DNA of 64,000 nt from Byssothecium circinans (GCA_010015675.1 ML977006.1:347933-411932), one strand, 5' to 3'. Shown: positions 1 through 10,300, counted from the first letter of the stretch. Notes: generated by a model from the letters alone, not told the origin. Program-made: numbers and translations.

Positions 1-181
1 CAACAACACATTCACCCACTTCACTTCTTCGCCTCACTCCCTATCATCAGCGACAACGCGACCTGTGCCTCCGAAACGATCAATCGAGAATTGTAAAAGG
101 CCCAAGCGTGGATCGAACCTGGATCAATCACCGTCGCGTTATCTCTTGAGCCTGATATTCGGCAGCAAAGACGCAGACAAG

Positions 182-1150
182 ATGGTCGCGGACGCTCTCA
201 TCTACCACCCGTCGGTGTCGCATTACCTCAAGTTCGTCGCGACGACAGGTCCGTCTACCCCCTCCCCTCCAAACCCTTTCTATATACACGCCTTCCCTCT
301 CCCCGACCCATCTCCCCCTCTCTCTATCCTAACCGTCCCATCCACAAACCCATACTAACCACCCCCCTAGTCGGCCGCGACAAAGTCCTCCGCACGCTGC
401 AATACTTCTCGCGCTTCCTAGCATGGTATCTCTACCGCACGAACCACCCGGCGTCCTCGATCGCGCCGTTCGAGACGACAAAGAAACAGTTCGGCATCGC
501 GCGGAAACTGCTGCGCGTGGGGAAATTCGTGGAGCATTTCAAGGCGGCGGCCGTGGCAAGCGATGCGAAGAGTATGGATCCTGTGCTGAGGTTTACGGCG
601 ATTGGGAGACAGTTGGGGTATGCGGGGTATATGGTTTTTGATAATGCTGCTGTGGTGAGTACTGTTTTTTATACCAGGGGGCGGAAGAGAGGGGGAGAGA
701 AAAGAGGGAAAGGCAAGGGGTTGTGCATGATATGCCTCAAGCAGCCGATGGTACATGCAACCAGGAAGAGGATAAGAACTAACGAAACCCCCCCAGCTCG
801 ATGCAACATCCATCTACAAATTCTCCGCCTCGCAGCGCCTCCTCCGCGAAGGCTACCGCGCCTGGTTCACCGGCATCTCCTTCAGCATCGCCTCGTCCCT
901 CTACGCGCTGTACAAGCTGCGCGAGCGCGCCGCCGCCATCAGCGAGAAAGACGGCGAGGGCGTCGTCGAGAAGAAGAAAGTGGAAAAGGAGGCAAATGCT
1001 GTTAAGATCCAGTTAATTAGCGACTTGTGCGATATTACGATTCCGAGCTCGGCGCTCGGGTGGGTCAAGTTCGATGATGGGATTGTGGGACTCGCGGGTA
1101 CGGTGAGTAGTTTGTTGGGGGTGTGGTCGCAGTGGAAGAAGACTGCGTGA
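182..1150 (+). CDS. PEX11: Peroxisomal membrane protein PEX11
   Basis: PEX11 elongates and divides peroxisomes from the cytosolic face of the peroxisomal membrane. Three exons join in frame: 182-248, 371-654 and 797-1150, separated by GT-AG introns (249-370, 655-796); the product is about 235 residues, the usual size for fungal PEX11. The start MVADALIYHPSV, the segment VGRDKVLRTLQYFSRFLAWYL and the C-terminal SLLGVWSQWKK match the family pattern as I know it: an N-terminal amphipathic region and a hydrophobic C-terminal segment. The first intron is strongly C/T-rich. No lesion is seen. The gene lies alone on the plus strand; the next gene is convergent on the minus strand. Confidence 0.9.
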
Positions 1151-2864
1151 AGGATCTGAGGCAGGCGATGTTTAGTATTCAAGAGCAGAGGGAGGGGGAG
1201 GGAGGCTGTTTCTGGGGGAATCGTGAAAGGAGATTTTGGCTTCGGCTTATATTTGCTCAACACTAGTCTGGCGTCTTTAGTTTTGTTTTGATTTATTCTG
1301 TTTCCCCCCCCCCCCCCCCTCCCTGGATCTATTACCGGGTCAAAATGTTCTGGTGTATAATCTTTAACACATTTGTTATCCTGTCTTAGCACACACAGAA
1401 TGCTACACCACGCCTGGTTGTTACGGTCCTTCTGTCGCATACAGCTTACAATTTACAATATCCAACACACACGACGGCATCCCCCTCATAAAGCTTCCCC
1501 GTCGGACTATGACGCTATAAGTTCGCGTCTTACTCAGCGTCGGGCTTCTAGGGCTGGAAAGAAATGTGACGTAAGGCGGGTGAGTGCTCGACGTGCCAAT
1601 TGGATAGTAGCAGTAGTAGTGGAAAAGATCCACTTTCTGAATCGGACTTTAATGTAGTCACCACAGTAATATTAAGGATTTCCCCATTGGGGTACATATG
1701 TCGTCATCTAGCGACGGCGTATGTACCATGGTAAGCAAGCAAGCTTAGTCCAACATTGGGAATTTCTGGGTGATAATTCTATCGTTCTACCGTGGCACAT
1801 AGGTAGACGGCTATCTTTATCTTGCTGTGGAACTACGGCACATGTGTAACGCTCTTTTACCGCTGGTAACGGAAAAGACAAATCTTGCTGTACAGTACGA
1901 TAGGGTAGATTTTGTAACTACCTACCATGGTTACACGATGAAATAAATAAATAAATACCAAGTTAAGGTAAGATGAATATCGAAGTGAAGGGTGCCTACC
2001 TTACCTTACCCAAGGTCGCTCGTCCTTTTAGCTTTTAAATCATCACCCAAGTTCAACGAGAGAAATAATAACAGCACAGTATTATATCAACCACAGACTA
2101 AATCCCGGCCCCTATTTCAATGCTTATTCCTTCTCGGAAGTCAGCAACGGACGTCGGATGTATGTCCGCCTTGTGGGGCGGAAGCGCGGAGCAGAGCTCG
2201 GGAAGGATGATGGATGGGATTTGGTGGCTTTGGGCTGGTGGACTGGATTTCGCTTTTTCGCTTTTCATGGATAACTACGTCGCGTACGAGACTGTGACGC
2301 TGTGACGCTGTGCGGGTGTGGAAATGACATGCTGGATAATAGATACCGAGCTATTGGTAGCAGAATCACAGGCGCTTTGGGGCGCTGATATTCAGGTCTT
2401 GGGAGGAACGAGGGGGCGGTTTTGGTGTTTGTAGGCTTGGGGGTGGTCTAGTGCTATCTGTAGTTTTAGAGTTGGGGTGGGCGTTTTAGGGTTCGATGTG
2501 TGCCTCGGTGGTTCAAGTTAGACGATGGAAAATATAACGTTGATCGTGAGGTTTGATTGAGTAGACGTGGAGAGGAGAAATTGGGCGGGGAGTGGGGAGT
2601 GTTTTTGGTAGTAGAGTTGTTGGAAAATATATGACTATATGTGTATGTATATCGATATGTAGGTTTTTTTTTTCTATTTCCTGTTATTCCCTTTGCTTTC
2701 CTTTCCGTTCCTTCACTACGTTGCTTTCCTCCAGTCACATGGGTATCATACCAAAACCAGCTCACAAAAACTCGCTCTCGACGAAGCCTGCTGAATCAAA
2801 AAGCACAAAAACACAAAAAAAAAAAAAAAAAAAAACCGCCCACGCGATACTAATTCTCACAAAC
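1151..2864. other. Intergenic region between convergent genes
   Basis: I see no coding sequence. It holds a poly-C run, an (AAAT)n microsatellite at about 1941-1957 and a 21-bp poly-A run at 2815-2835 just beyond the stop of the next minus-strand gene. Short ORFs here have no recognisable features. Confidence 0.6.
1304..1319. repeat. Poly-C tract (16 bp)
   Basis: An uninterrupted run of C lies about 150 bp downstream of the PEX11 stop. It is a simple mononucleotide repeat, prone to length error. Confidence 0.9.
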
Positions 2865-4493
2865 CTATTTCTTCAGCGCCCCGATATGATCAAACGGCAC
2901 CTGCGCCCTCTGCGCCGACGAATGGAACGTCGGACTCGCGGGCTGAACCACCTTATCGAAATCCGGCACCGCCCACCCCTGATTATAACTGTCCTTATAC
3001 TTCGCATGCGTGTGGTCCGCGCCGCCACAGTCCACGCCCTGCGCGATGTTGCGGTTACTCGAGCCAAAGGAGTTTGTGGACGATTGGTGCAAAAGGCGAT
3101 TTGTACGGTCGGAGTCGTGCGAGGGGCGTGTGCGAACGCTGATACCTAATGCGTCTTTTGAGGATGAAGACGAGTGCTTGTTATGCCGATGTGTATGAGT
3201 GGACGTAGCCGTATTCCGTGATCGCGTGCGTGTAAGATGGCTCGGGCTCCGCAGTGTGTCAGAACTGGGGCTGGGTTTCCCGCTGTCGAAGCCACCGAGA
3301 ATACTGGCGCGGCTGTTACGCCCGTCGATTTCGCCGATGTTCATGTAACTGCTGTCCTTGCCGTGTTCGACCAGGTCGATGTTTTCGCTGCGGCGCTCGG
3401 AGCGGACTTCGATCTCGTTGACGATGAGGATCTTGTTGGACGCGAGCGAGGTGACGAGCGGCCAGAAGATGGGGATCGAGGCGCACATTATTGCGACGTT
3501 GATTTCGAGGACCGAGAAGATGTAGACGGTGGGGGTTGCGAAGGTGGGATCGAAGATGGGAACTGTGCCGGCGCGTTTTATGCAGAGGGAGACTACGCGC
3601 GCGGCGGCTAGGACTACGACGCTGGAGATTAATGTCAGTATAACATAATTCGAGAGTTTTCAGACGGAAGATGGTACGTACATTCCCCCCATGGAGAAAA
3701 GACTCATAAGTCCAAGCCTGCTCTTGCCACTCAATCTCAGCTTTTTGAAAAACGGCATCGGCAAAAGCAGCACTAAAATGTCGAGGCAAGCATTGCTCGC
3801 ACTATGTCCGACAAACATGGCGAAGAAGGTCTCGGGGACTTTGCTTCCCCACCCAACACATTTCCCCGGCAGCATAGGCTTCCAGTTCTTCGCGACAGGT
3901 TGGCACGAGAAGACCGCCAGCAAGGTGAAGGCCACACCCCAGAGTGCAACAAAGGTGAGGAGCCCGAAGCACAATTTACGTGCGAGAAGCTGTTGGTTGC
4001 CGAAGAGACGGAGGTATTGGGTCAGGATGGCGATTTTGATGCATGATGCGCTGAAGGCGTAGGTGATGTTTGTTGCCCAGATGTGTTTGAAGTAGGCCGT
4101 GATTTCGGCATCAGTGAGGAGGTAGTAATGTCTTCCTAGCCCATCGTCCGGCACTACTCGAAGTCAGCATCTCTAATTTCCATGAAAAGAAAGAGAAACA
4201 TACTCATGCAGATTAAGATGGAGCCGGTGGTGACGGCGATAGCGGCTAATACGACGAACAAGTCGTCCCAGCCCCATATCTTCCCTTTCCATCTCACGAA
4301 CATGCGTAATGAAACTGCTGTCAATGCTATGCCCTGTGGGTTTCCGTCAGTGATGCATCTTTTGCGATATATGGCGGAGACATACGATAAATGTGAGGGT
4401 AACGCCCCGTATCGTCTCAGGCTTATTCGAGATGGGCGGATTTGAATTATCAGGTAGTGTCGCGATCAATGCAGGATCCATATGGGTCGTCAT
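2865..4493 (-). CDS. PTH11-like / fungal rhodopsin-domain integral membrane protein
   Basis: Four exons read on the minus strand (about 4493-4386, 4333-4204, 4153-3680, 3623-2865), giving about 490 residues. The start is ATG at 4493 (MTTHMDPAL); a second in-frame ATG follows four codons later. Hydrophobic helices alternate with short loops, including the typical WGWDDLFVVLA of helix 2, the LRLFG and FSCQPVAKNW segments and the helix ending SIPIFWPLV. A long hydrophilic Ser/Arg/His-rich tail with VRSER follows and ends at the stop. This is the architecture of the fungal rhodopsin/PTH11 family (non-canonical GPCR-like proteins, some acting in surface sensing by plant pathogens). The ligand is unknown. 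No lesion is seen. Confidence 0.85.
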
Positions 4494-6687
4494 TTTTACT
4501 GTCGTCCAAACGGACCCTCGCCAGTAACGTGGTCCGGGAGACGATGGAGGTAACGCGGGCGGGTATCCTCCTTCAATCCAATCTTTTTTGTTTAAATCAA
4601 GCTCTTCTGCGCCTCCAACATGTCGATAGTAACTCGAGATGCGAAGCAAGTAACCGTCTTTTCGAACACACGACGCTATCCTTCCAACGTCCTCGTATTC
4701 GATAATAGCCCTGTGGCCGCCGCTTACGTCGAACAAAACCAATGTCGCGATCCAGGGGAGACAGAGAAAACTCGGCAGAACAAGGCAAACAGCGTACAAA
4801 AGAAGGTAAGGGAGAAGTGGAGACGGAAAAGATAAACGACGTAGCCTACCTACTTGACTCAACCCCGAGGACAATTAAGAGCCGGGGGCCGCAGCATTTC
4901 CACCAGGGGGGTGTTTAACAGATCCTGAGTTCGCGTCGCTTCCACACCAGTGCACGCCGAAAAAGTAGGGCCGGGGCCCAAGGCTTCGGGAACCAGTCGA
5001 TGAGACGAGAGAAAAACATGGCAGGCTTTATTGCGGGCGGAATCTGCAGTGTCGTTGGTAGGGGGTGGGGCGCACATGGTGGTCTGCCCAGACGAATCCG
5101 GGGTCCGAACGGCGAAGAAGCACCTGTCTTTCAGTCAGCCGTCATTTCATCCCTGCCTGTGCTTCACACCCAAAAGCATCCTCGCTCCATAGATAGAAGG
5201 TTGATTGATCCTCATTGCATACTCAGCTCGGGCTCCGTCTCTGTATAGGTTTCATCAAGTTATCGCCACCACAAAGGACGGCTGAACTCGTCGTGCACAA
5301 GCCTGATATGCCGTCGCGGAACGGCATATCATGAACGGTTCGGCGCCGTCTAGTGGGACGACGTTAATACCAGTTCGTTTCTCGGTCGGGAACCGTGCTA
5401 CTTCTAGCGTGAGCTTAAGCAGCACGTGGGGACTTCCGTTCCACGCCGTCCCGAATTAGGCCTGTAAGCAGGGGTGGATAGTGAGACTGATGTGGAAACC
5501 CTGCAAGTACGCCGTTGGTATAGCTTGGGTTTATAATTACCATCACGCAAAGGTAGCGTAGGAGAGTTTCAGACGACCAGATTCCCACTAATTGTTGTTG
5601 TGCTTTCTAATCTTTTTCTCCTTTCTCTTCGATAACTGCAGAATAGTGTCTGTTACTTCGCGCAGAGTGAATCGTCTTGTCACATCACATCACACCATAT
5701 CGACATTAACTTTGTAAGATGCTTCCATATCCTAGATAACATTACGTCAAAGGAATATCTATAGTCGATCTGCACTCCATTATCGTATTCAAGTCTTACA
5801 AAAAGGAAACTCACCTATCATATCGCAAACCCATAGCATACCATAGACCCCGAGTATCTCCACGCCGCACGCATCTAGGCCTCGGGAACCAACATTTAGA
5901 AGTAGGTTGGACGGCCTAGTCAGCCGAGGGATACTGTACAGTTGGTGGCGCGGCCGTTAGGGGCACGTCAAAAGGGTAAAACGTAGGTTCGTGCACTGCA
6001 TCCCCTGAACCTCGTTGTCACCACACCTGGCCGCGTTGTCAAATTCAAAGCGATCTTTAATGCTGACTAACTGCGCTCCCATTTCGAGACTGGAAATGCC
6101 TGGGTGCCTAGCTAGAGCGTTTGTGAAAATGTGATGGATGCGTGATGGGATAAGGAGGCGACAGATGCTGTTTGTGTTCTTGCTTGCGCATGCGGGGTTT
6201 AAGGTCGGCTGTGACCATAGGATGATATCAAAGGTAAGGAGAGCGTAAGAGGAAAGTCGCAATAATGGCGAGCGTCCATGCGTGCTGTGCCGGTTCTAGT
6301 GCTCACTGTTCTAGTCATCCTTATAGGCCTATACTACCTACATTCACTGCGTCATGTAACCAACAGTCTATCTAGCATTTTATCTACACACCAGCTTGCC
6401 AACACGAATACGAATTCCCCTCAATCCAATAACATGCATTATGCGCTATGCACTACGCTATCCCAACCAACTTCCTATATAGTGTTAGTGGCACGCACAC
6501 ACATTTTACGATGCACGAACTCCGAATCCCAATTCAAGATCCAGCAAGAATTCTCGCATCATCACTCCGCTAGGCAGCAGCTCGTGTCATTTAGCAAACT
6601 AGCTAAGGCGCGTCACTTTAGTAAGTATCCAGCTGGCTCACCGCCAGACAGAGTCCGTACAGGGGCTACCTAGGTCCTACTATAGTA
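4494..6687. other. Intergenic region, no gene recognised
   Basis: I find only short, featureless ORFs. The one notable structure is a perfect 10-bp inverted repeat at 5305-5330, listed separately. A tRNA-like appearance around 4860-4960 on the minus strand does not fold into a cloverleaf by eye. Confidence 0.5.
5305..5330. repeat. Perfect inverted repeat (10-bp arms, 6-nt loop)
   Basis: Arms GATATGCCGT and ACGGCATATC are exact reverse complements around the loop CGCGGA. It is in non-coding DNA. It could be a hairpin, a regulator half-site pair or a short transposon relic; nothing nearby decides. Confidence 0.8.
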
Positions 6688-6862
6688 GGTACTCGCGGAG
6701 CGTAGTGGAAACCACTAGGTATTCTGATAATCACGCGGGTATCTCATCCTCAGCAAACCAGCATAATAGAATCATCATAATCATTATTTAAGAGGTGGGA
6801 CGCAACGTCTAGAAAAGGGTGGCAAAAGCACGTGATTCTCGGACTACGCGTGCGCGTGGAGT
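6688..6862 (+). repeat. Dispersed repeat, copy A
   Basis: It shares the block CTCGCGGAGCGTAGTGGA, then AATCACG..ATCTCA..CAGC.AACCAG, then AGGGTGGC.AAA..ACGTGATTC with copy B at 9446-9595, in the same orientation and order. The differences include many transitions and small indels. The two copies lie 2.75 kb apart and bracket the heptad-repeat pseudogene and the N gap. I do not recognise the family. Confidence 0.7.
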
Positions 6863-7501
6863 AATTAAACCTAAATGTTAATTACCTTCTTTGCTAGCTT
6901 CTGCTAACGGGTACGACTGGAGGCCTTTTTTTGAAGAGATAGAGAGGTGAGAGGCGAGAGATAGGCTTAGTGCTACTTTTGAAGAGGTCGAGCGTGGAAG
7001 GGAATTGAAGTTGGAGGATTGCTGCTAGGTTGGATGCAAGGATGTGGTGGATGATGATGGTTTGTGTGAAGTTATTTGCGATGGATGTTTTCCTGTTGTT
7101 TTGCTAATCTTCTTTAGCGTTGTTCCGGTGAGGTTGTTTTATAGACGTCACACATGTTAATTAAAGGCGCGCGCATAGGTGCATATGACGATTGTGGAGG
7201 AAAGCAGCAGCACTACACTGTTTTCGTAGCAGACACAAGAGTTCGTAGAGGACTATACTATACGCAGTAGGTAGAGGGTTTTTGGCTCAGGTTAAGCGTC
7301 TTGTTATGCGGGCATTAAGTTTTAGCGTGTAATAAACACTGCAAATACTCTCTTTAATTGTGCTGTGCATGCCGTCTACAGCTGCACGTCTAGAAAGTTC
7401 CTAGAGTTTGCTCCCTAGGATAGATAAGTTTGTAACAAACATACTTTGTTTAGCGACACCGCTTTTCTATCCTACATTAGACTTTGTTTTAATTTGCGCA
7501 C

Positions 7502-7514
7502 TTCTAGAAGGTTC
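7502..7514 (+). promoter_or_regulatory. Heat-shock-element-like motif upstream of the heptad-repeat gene
   Basis: TTCTAGAAGGTTC is a three-unit alternating TTCnnGAAnnTTC array, the consensus for Hsf1-type binding. A second, looser match (GAAAGTTC followed by CTAGAG) is at 7393-7406. A TATA-like CTATATATC follows at about 7532 and the gene's ATG at 7580. That this drives the gene is inference from position. Confidence 0.45.
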
Positions 7515-7579
7515 ACTGTATTAGTTTCTTTTCTATATATCTCCTCTTCTCGCTACCACTGCTAAACAATACACTTAAT

Positions 7580-8240
7580 ATGCAGCGGTACCCTCTTCAA
7601 AATAAACTTAGCGCAGGCGGAAATAACAACGCTAACAAAGGCAGGGGTGGCGAGCTTAATATAGTTAGAAACGATGAGTTTGACGCAGCTAGTAACGATG
7701 TGGATACAGGCGCAGATAAAGAGGTTGCTGCAGGTAAGGAAATTATATCTCTCTTGTTAAGTTCCTAATTAATAGAAAAGACTTGCTAACACATTAAGAA
7801 GATCCCCTAAACGTGCTATCTAGCTAATCCAATTTCACCTATATAATAACGCGTTGTAACGAAGCTACTAGTGTTGAGGAGCGTCTTATTATAGATAGCT
7901 AAAGCAGCTAATAAGCTTTTAGCGTCCTAACTAACACCCTATCTATGCTAACCAACACTTCGTCCGCCCTAGGCGACACACTATCCGCCCTAGGCGACAT
8001 ACTATACACCCTAGGCAACGTACTATCTAGCCTAAGCGACGCACTATTAAGCCTAACTAATAGAGCAGCCGCCTTAACTAACACACGAAGCATCTAGAGC
8101 AACGTACTAAATACCCTAATAAACATACCTAGTAAAGTCTCTAAGTCCTTTAATAGGATACATATTAACGCTTGCAAGAGCATAAACAAGGCGATTAGTA
8201 TAAAGAGGTTACGGGATAACGTAAAGCACCATCGAATAGC
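7580..8240 (+). pseudogene. RIP-damaged heptad-repeat (coiled-coil) gene
   Basis: I do not recognise the family. Exon 1 runs from ATG 7580 to 7733 (MQRYPLQNKLSAGG..., Asn/Asp/Gly-rich, about 51 residues). A good intron follows at 7734-7798: donor GTAAGG, branch site GCTAAC, acceptor TTAAG. Exon 2 continues in the joined frame from 7799 to at least 8240. It carries stops at five sites reading TAA or TAG where CAA or CAG (Gln) would fit, and no indel is needed. Between 7945 and 8092 it encodes Leu-rich heptads (SALGDTL, SALGDIL, YTLGNVL, SSLSDAL and two weaker units), as expected of a coiled coil. The frame runs into the inverted repeat and N gap at 8311, so the 3' end is unknown. Upstream there is a TATA-like box and heat-shock-like motifs. 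Confidence 0.55.
7952..8085 (+). repeat. Degenerate 21-bp tandem repeat encoding heptads
   Basis: Units resembling CGCCCTAGGCGACACACTATC recur about five to six times, decaying in similarity to the right. Each unit is exactly seven codons, so the repeat keeps the heptad register of the pseudogene it lies in. Confidence 0.75.
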
Positions 8241-8285
8241 CCACCCCATCGAACAGCCCAAAAGCTTGGCGGGGAAAATCAAATA
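8212..8285 (-). repeat. Inverted copy of a 69-bp repeat (left of N gap)
   Basis: Its reverse complement matches 9196-9264 across nearly 70 bp, including GGGCTGTTCGAT twice and GGTGCTTTACGTTAT. With that copy it forms a large inverted repeat facing across the N gap, as terminal inverted repeats of a DNA element would. The element inside is hidden by the gap. Confidence 0.7.
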
Positions 8286-8310
8286 TTCAACCTTTAATAA
8301 CAATTTAAAT

Positions 8311-9056
8311 NNNNNNNNNNNNNNNNNNNNNNNNNNNNNNNNNNNNNNNNNNNNNNNNNNNNNNNNNNNNNNNNNNNNNNNNNNNNNNNNNNNNNNNNNN
8401 NNNNNNNNNNNNNNNNNNNNNNNNNNNNNNNNNNNNNNNNNNNNNNNNNNNNNNNNNNNNNNNNNNNNNNNNNNNNNNNNNNNNNNNNNNNNNNNNNNNN
8501 NNNNNNNNNNNNNNNNNNNNNNNNNNNNNNNNNNNNNNNNNNNNNNNNNNNNNNNNNNNNNNNNNNNNNNNNNNNNNNNNNNNNNNNNNNNNNNNNNNNN
8601 NNNNNNNNNNNNNNNNNNNNNNNNNNNNNNNNNNNNNNNNNNNNNNNNNNNNNNNNNNNNNNNNNNNNNNNNNNNNNNNNNNNNNNNNNNNNNNNNNNNN
8701 NNNNNNNNNNNNNNNNNNNNNNNNNNNNNNNNNNNNNNNNNNNNNNNNNNNNNNNNNNNNNNNNNNNNNNNNNNNNNNNNNNNNNNNNNNNNNNNNNNNN
8801 NNNNNNNNNNNNNNNNNNNNNNNNNNNNNNNNNNNNNNNNNNNNNNNNNNNNNNNNNNNNNNNNNNNNNNNNNNNNNNNNNNNNNNNNNNNNNNNNNNNN
8901 NNNNNNNNNNNNNNNNNNNNNNNNNNNNNNNNNNNNNNNNNNNNNNNNNNNNNNNNNNNNNNNNNNNNNNNNNNNNNNNNNNNNNNNNNNNNNNNNNNNN
9001 NNNNNNNNNNNNNNNNNNNNNNNNNNNNNNNNNNNNNNNNNNNNNNNNNNNNNNNN
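8311..9056. other. Assembly gap (run of N)
   Basis: All bases are N. The gap sits between inverted repeat copies, consistent with a collapsed or unassembled repeat. Any ORF reported across it is an artefact. Confidence 0.99.
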
Positions 9057-9195
9057 TTTTAGGTTAATAACTATTTTATTACGTAAGCTAAGGCTATCAA
9101 AATTTAATAGCTATTAGATTATATATCTATCTATCTAGGTTTCAAATTTCAAAAGAAAATATTAAGGTTTAGCTTTGTTATTAAGATAATACTAT

Positions 9196-9335
9196 TTGAT
9201 GTTCCTTGCCAAGCATTTTTGGGCTGTTCGATAGGGTGGGCTGTTCGATGGTGCTTTACGTTATTTGATTTTCCTTGCCAAGAAATTCTGGCGCGCTCGG
9301 TGGTGTGGCGCGCTCGATGGTGGAATACGTTATTT
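9196..9335 (+). repeat. Two tandem, diverged 69-70-bp repeat units
   Basis: Unit 1 (about 9196-9265) and unit 2 (about 9266-9335) share the frame GAT.TTCCTTGCCAAG, then TTnTGG, then CGATGGTG, then ACGTTATTT. Inside each unit a shorter motif is itself doubled: GGGCTGTTCGAT twice in unit 1, GGCGCGCTCGRT twice in unit 2. Unit 1 is inverted relative to 8212-8285. This layered repeat structure is typical of terminal or subterminal regions of DNA transposons. Confidence 0.7.
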
Positions 9336-9445
9336 AGTGTAGCTACCTTGTGCGGAGAAGGTGGAGTTTGTAGTAAGGGCTTTTTCCAACCCCCGAATTA
9401 GCGGCCTCTCACACCCTTGCTGGGCACTGACCTGTCACACTACTT

Positions 9446-9595
9446 ACTCGCGGAGCGTAGTGGATACAGCTGAAGTCAGAATCACGTGCAAATCTCACCC
9501 CAGCGAACCAGTAAGGCCCTGACGATTATCTGAGAAGTGAGTCTATCAGAGAGGGTGGCGAAAAACGTGATTCCGACTCCACCCGTGCTTGTGAG
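9446..9595 (+). repeat. Dispersed repeat, copy B
   Basis: It is the partner of 6688-6862, in direct orientation. Its right part overlaps the 3' end of the minus-strand heptad-repeat ORF at 9546-9968, so the last 15 or so codons of that ORF lie in repeated DNA. Confidence 0.7.
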
Positions 9596-9968
9596 TATGC
9601 CTATACAGTATATCGCAAAAGATGAGGATGACGACAAAACCCAACGCAGTCAGGGCGGCGTAGCGGAGGAGGCGAACGAAGGCAAGCAGCTCACACCATA
9701 GGTACCATAGGTAACGAGCAACCTGCTGGTACTGGTGCTGCTCCTGGTCGTGCTCGTTCTCGTTCTCGTGCTCCATCTGGATCCGGGGCAGTGCGGCTAT
9801 CAACTGCATGTAACACTCCGTAATAGCATCTTCACACGCCACAACAGCATCTTCACGCGCCGCGATAGTATCTTCACGCACCACGATAGCATCTTCACGC
9901 GCCGCGACAGCATCTTCACGCGCCGCGATAGCGTCTTCGGGTCGTTCCATGGTGCTATTCAAGCGCAA
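9546..9968 (-). CDS. Hypothetical small protein: 7-residue tandem repeats plus membrane segment
   Basis: Not recognised. The ORF is 140 codons, or 134 if it starts at the second ATG (MERPEDAI). Residues about 10-52 are six heptads of the form REDAIAA/REDAVAA/REDAIVV, highly charged and probably helical. A His/Glu/Gln-rich stretch follows, then an aromatic and hydrophobic segment (LTALGFVVILIFCDILY) that looks like one transmembrane helix, then a short basic tail. The shape resembles a C-tail-anchored coiled-coil protein, but that is inference. The repeat register is kept in this frame without stops. The 3' end overlaps dispersed repeat B, so it may belong to a mobile element. Confidence 0.4.
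   Translation of the reverse strand: MRLNSTMERPEDAIAAREDAVAAREDAIVVREDTIAAREDAVVACEDAITECYMQLIAALPRIQMEHENENEHDQEQHQYQQVARYLWYLWCELLAFVRLLRYAALTALGFVVILIFCDILYRHTHKHGWSRNHVFRHPL
9818..9950. repeat. 21-bp minisatellite, about six units
   Basis: On the plus strand, units of the type GCATCTTCACGCGCCGCGATA recur with small substitutions. The period is 21 bp and it encodes the heptads of the minus-strand ORF above. Confidence 0.85.
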
Positions 9969-10134
9969 GATAGTGGGGCTACCTTAAATGTAAAAGAAGT
10001 AGCCTAAAAAGACCCAAAGATCCGAAGGAAGTCGGGCTTTCAAGTGTTTGTGAAATGAGGCCCTGAGTGCCAGTGAGTAGAAGAAAGTGATTGAGTGAGT
10101 GATCAAGTAGCAACTACAGTGAAGACTATGGTAT

Positions 10135-10300
10135 ATATAGTGATAGTCACATAGCGTAGTAACGTTAATGTGGTTGCATAGTGTAGTACACAATGTAGTA
10201 ATGTAGCTACACAATGTAGTAGTGTAGTTATAGAATGTATGTACATGTATAGTGATGTAGTCACATAATGCGGTGAAGTGGTTACATAATGTGAAGAAGG
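10135..10300. repeat. Degenerate minisatellite rich in CACATAATGTAGTAGTGTAG
   Basis: Blocks built from ACAATGTAGTA, GTGTAGTTA and TCACATA recur with irregular spacing of roughly 20-25 bp. The minus-strand ORF through it (Thr/Leu/Cys/His/Tyr repeats) is an artefact of the repeat. A 12-bp palindrome GGTCACGTGACC with a central CACGTG lies just beyond, at 10305-10316. Confidence 0.7.

Noticed and set aside
61..140. GGTTCGATCC box-B-like motif near the window start
   Set aside because: The flanking bases do not form a T stem or acceptor stem; it is the PEX11 leader.
517..1005. 162-codon plus ORF overlapping PEX11
   Set aside because: Part of it is PEX11 exon 2 read through an intron; the spliced model explains the region better.
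4859..5077. Possible tRNA or small gene on the minus strand
   Set aside because: Some TTCG-containing stretches resemble a T loop, but no cloverleaf stems pair and the ORF has no recognisable features.
8266..9117. 283-codon ORF across the first N run
   Set aside because: It is almost entirely N; the open frame is an artefact of the gap. The same applies to ORFs across 49871-50245.
9735..10007. Plus-strand repeat ORF (HDSIFTRRDSIFT...)
   Set aside because: It is the antisense reading of the 21-bp minisatellite; the minus frame has better protein character and a membrane segment.
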